DNA of 64,000 bases, from positions 459,151-523,150 of the forward strand of contig JAXIVH010000096.1 of NCBI GenBank assembly GCA_036785325.1, in the 5' to 3' direction. The notes beneath the pieces are model-generated. The model worked only from the letters and a program-made list of their open reading frames with translations, searched no databases and was not told the DNA's origin. Of this stretch, positions 60,194-64,000 are shown one piece after another (the first letter of the stretch is position 1; each line of letters opens with the position of its first letter). The stretch is from Urophycis tenuis (taxonomy: Eukaryota > Chordata > Actinopteri > Gadiformes > Phycidae). A program made the translations under genes and the position numbers.

Positions 60194-63100
60194 GTGACTA
60201 GGTGTTAATGAGAGAACAATGCTGTGCAACCTAAATACAAAAACTGCTTGACTGGTGGCTGCGTTTTACTCACAGAGGACAGTTTTAGCATCTTGTTTAG
60301 CGACTGCCCGCTTTGACCTTCTTTGAACTGGACATTTCAATTCTGGAAGAGAACAATGTATCATAATGAACATGAAAATGACATTCCCAAGTAATAACAG
60401 AAAGTGCATAAATAATTACATCACTATTTTTTTGCATCATCATAATAACTAATGACTACATAAAAGTAACTAAGTAACACCAAGAGTCTGTGTTTGAACC
60501 TCAATGTCCTTATCTTATCCTACCTAATCTACTGATGAATAACCTGTAGCTATATATACTGTGAATGACTCTGGAATATCTTAGTGCTATGCTTGCTTAG
60601 TAACATTTATAATGCATCAATAAAGATTTCCATTAAGCTATTCATGCAACATGTTGCATTAATACAATACACATGATTTTCCCCCATGGGGATCAACAAA
60701 GTCTTATCCTATATACAAGCACAGATGTGGAATTGCTAGAAAGTTTAGACGGCAGTAACTTGTAGTGTTGAATTTATTCTCGATTTTCTTTCTGGCCGTG
60801 AAAGCAGTCACAGTCAAATGGGTCTCGCTTTTGGTGTTAGAGGAAAGCAGAGCACCCAGGGGTGACCCACGTGAAAACATACAAACTCCTCCCCCCCCCC
60901 CCCCCCCCCCCCACCCGGGGGGTTGGAAGCAAGGACCTCCTTGTTGTGAATCAGCTGTGCTAACCAACATACCAACATTCAAATGGCCAAATACAGGAAG
61001 CCACCTACACCCGGAGAGGAAGGGCCAATGAGTGTGTGAGTACCTGTCCTGTCCTCATTCTGAATACTGCTGCTGTGAAACATCAGTCCTGCATCTTTGA
61101 ACACACACGGCCATGTTGGTCCTGCCTCCTCCAGGTGTGCATCCTGTATCTGCCTTCTCCACAATATCCCACACCTGAGTTGGGGGGAAGAAAATCTGTA
61201 CCTTTAGACTGATACTTTATTCCCCTATCTGATCATATATGTGTGTTTGCATCAATGTTGTGGAAAAGTCATCATGCTTTTCACAATCGTACATTTTTCA
61301 TTTTTCTCTACTTGAAAGACCAGCTATATGTACGCATAATGCAATATCAAATCTGTTTCCACGACAAAATATAAATACAAATAGAATATAAATACAAATA
61401 GCAAAGCGTTTGACAATTTAAGTTATGACATTTTAAGAGCCCTGTTTGCGTAACTGGTAGTTAACAAACATGATCAGACAATCATCAAAAACCATCAAAC
61501 TTTTAAGTACATATAAATGGAAGAATACATGGAGAAATTGCCTTTTTCTGAGTGAGGCGGTGTTTGTTATTGAGGGCGTAGACTCCTTGGTCCACTGCTA
61601 CCAGGCCTACTTTGGCTCCTGGGTCACCTGTGATCTTGTAGTGGAATGTGTCGCGAGGCAGGTAGGAAGGAGCTGGTCTGGACATTTCCAACTTCAACTA
61701 CAAACATTGTGAGCCAAAAGGAAGGGGGTTTTATTTCATCACATAGAAAGTTCTTGAGCATACACTTGAGATGATGTTGATTGTTGATTTAGTTATGAAT
61801 TCAAACTCGGCTAAACTCGTGTCAGCATCTCCTCACCGAGCCCATACAGCTGTCGATGACGTCCACCCATATGGAGTCAGCGGCCACCTCATTCTCATCG
61901 TGGTAGTAAGCAATAATGCGGAATGACGGCAGCATTTCTTTGGTGATCGGTAACGATTGAGCGTTGGACGTCAAATCTGTGCTGATACGCTTGTGTTTCA
62001 CCAGCTGGCCCTTACTCTGGATCTGAACACAACAAGTCTCATACATCAGAGGACCTCCGTTACACCAACGTACTTCATCACATCAACCCACAAAAGAAAG
62101 CATGAAAGGAGGCGACAGCGATGACGCATGCATGCAGCTCTGGAGCACACATGCAACGTTACCTACCAGACCTACCAGTTACGTACCAGATAGGTGAGAT
62201 CACGCTTTACAGGTGGAGCATTGTGAAAAAAGGTGACCAACAGGTTGTCTCCCAATTTAACTTCAGATGAGCCCACACCTGCATTATAACAGAGAGAAGC
62301 TCTTAACAATCCAAAAATAAAACTATTGCAAAATAGTAGATGACGATATAGACATGAAGAAATGGCACAAATACAAAAGAACGATTACCCACTAAATAGC
62401 TACCATTTAATAAAGATGTTGTTATGTAAACTTGTTCTTTACCGATGTGCATGTAGCGTTTGTGTACGCTGCTGTAAGGCAGTGCTGTCATAGATGCTGT
62501 TGCCTGTCTGTCGACTGATTGTTCATCATCGGTTCTTACCTATCATAAATACAAACATACAAATACATGAGTGCAATAGTGCACAGGGACAAATCCAAAA
62601 ACAGAGCTCCATCTAAAGCATGTCTCTTCATAGCATTCAAAAGGTCACACTGAAGTACTTTGTAGGTCTTTTTCACCTAAAATACAGTGGGTGAATCATT
62701 TTTGCTTCACCGATGCTTCGTCTTAACTAGACACCGATGAACACACGTGACATACATGTTTAAGAAAAATAAATACTAATTAAGAAAATTTTAGGTGTAA
62801 GACTTACAATAATGTCCAGTTGTGAAGGAGCTCCAGATGGGTTGATAGGGACCCTGGCAAAGCCAGTTTTGGTTGTTGTAGCTCGAAATTCACCTGGATC
62901 CACCACTATTGGTACATCTTTGGCTGGAGAGCCATCAGGGTACTCGACAAACACCTGACAAGAGGCAAACATGCCACACTCACAATCTTAGTTTACCTGA
63001 CTTCAGCCTGGTTTGAACATGTCGTGAGGCATCTAGAAATAGGAGAAACCCTCTAGCATGAAATAACCAAAGCCCTTGTCCTGTATTGTACTGTACATCA

Positions 63101-64000
63101 AGTCTGTTTGGGACTGATATCGCAGGCTGGAGGGTTCTTTTGACAGACCTACTGACACATTGTATACTCTCCAAAACTCTGTGGTTCACCGGCAGTATTT
63201 AAATCCAACCTCTCATGGACCAATCCCAGAAAGTGATTCTGAATGCACATGGTATATTTCTCTGCACAGTTGAGTCAGCAGTTGTCTGAATAGAAAGCTG
63301 ATCTGAAGTTGAATATATGATGAATCGATGTTACCCTGGCCACTATGGTGTTACCAATATTGTTCAGTTGGTTGCAGTACACGAAAAAGAAACCAGAGAC
63401 TAACCAGGTTACTGTCATTAACCAGTGGAGAGATAAGCATTTCATGATCAGAAGGATAACCAGATTATGGAAGCAAGTTGCAGACATGACAAAATCCAAA
63501 TCACACAAATATCTGTCAAGAACTGTACAAACAGTAAATCTATATTGGAAATCCAGCGGATATTGAATGAGGGAGGAGAGTTTTTGTATAAGGGGCATGC
63601 ATTTGTATGGGAGGGGATTTGTATTGGGTGTATTCATATTCTTGTTTGCACCTCCAGGCCACCATAAGGTTAACGCAAGAAAGTGTGAATCCTAAAACAC
63701 TGTTCCCAGTCAATATGGTTAGAATTATATATACAAAAAAATTATATGCTTTACCACAACTTCAAAGAACATTGTTGGTTTGAAATACTGGGGTGTATTC
63801 TTCAAATTGATCCTATAAGGTGATTTAACAATATGGATGCCATGTTTTTCTGCTTCCACCAAATCACTACCTGGAGGGACAAAAAGTACACACATTTTCT
63901 TAAGAACAAATGCTGAGCCGATATTTTGATTTCAATTTAGATGCACACAGAATCCACTCACCAGATTCTGTCAATACAGAGACCGCAACATATATGGAAT

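Larger units (their letters stand above)
48875..64000 (-). pseudogene. c3: Complement C3, copy B (3' part in window; frameshifted in exon 16)
   Basis: Second C3 gene, same orientation, from the 3' flank to inside exon 9; the 5' exons lie beyond the window. Exons 43 to 9 are at: 49283-49424, 51005-51143, 51460-51543, 51681-51767, 51921-52010, 52572-52674, 52759-52848, 52926-53013, 53268-53310, 53980-54061, 54357-54419, 54995-55150, 55319-55393, 55603-55688, 55799-55949, 56903-56998, 57133-57292, 57411-57486, 57601-57807, 58065-58154, 58264-58321, 58503-58715, 58864-59003, 59179-59267, 59455-59575, 59846-60040, 60274-60342, 61044-61174, 61542-61697, 61837-62022, 62187-62278, 62443-62539, 62808-62954, 63755-63870 and 63962 onward. 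Thioester GCGEQ and His are kept. Exon 16 has 131 nt instead of 127 (an extra ACAC near 61101-61108), giving an early stop at 61055-61057, before the alpha chain. Exon 18 loses one Arg codon. Either a recent pseudogene or a sequence/assembly error. Confidence 0.85.

Overview
The window is a piece of a ray-finned (teleost) fish genome. Evidence: multi-exon vertebrate genes with GT-AG introns, dense CA and AT microsatellites, and fish-typical mobile elements (Tol2-type hAT, Gmr1-type Ty3/gypsy, RTE/Rex-type LINEs, tRNA-derived SINEs).

Layout. (1) 1-1848 holds a decayed LINE. (2) 2748-24930, minus strand, is a complete complement C3 gene (copy A). I could join 43 exons in phase into 4,932 nt, giving 1,643 residues. 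It has a signal peptide, an RSKR beta/alpha processing site, a six-cysteine anaphylatoxin, an intact GCGEQ thioester and the catalytic histidine 116 residues after the thioester cysteine. Intron 3 carries a young LINE. (3) 25000-41888 is a pile of transposons: an RTE-type LINE, a SINE, and a Ty3/gypsy element with Gmr1-type domain order (gag-PR-INT-RT-RH). The gypsy element is interrupted by a small hAT element, by a full-length Tol2-like hAT element whose four transposase exons join into an uninterrupted 645-residue protein, and by a LINE fragment. (4) 41820-41965, plus strand, is an orphan copy of a C3 promoter and signal-peptide exon, cut off by another LINE (about 42040-44990). (5) 45000-48874 is CpG-rich unassigned sequence plus hAT remnants. 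(6) 48875-64000, minus strand, is a second C3 copy (copy B). It covers exons 43 to 10 and part of exon 9, and the gene continues beyond the window.

How it fits together. Copies A and B are head-to-tail tandem duplicates sharing at least 15 kb. Their 3' parts (up to about 6340 in A) differ visibly, while the next 11.5 kb is almost identical. That pattern suggests gene conversion, or a doubling artefact in the assembly. Copy B carries a 4-nt insertion in exon 16 that frameshifts the protein before the alpha chain. Copy A therefore looks functional and copy B, as read here, does not. The inverted orphan exon shows that a third, divergently oriented C3 copy once existed between them.

Limits: exon boundaries come from reading splice signals, phase and similarity to remembered C3 and Tol2 proteins. 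No alignment or database search was run, and LINE clade names are provisional.
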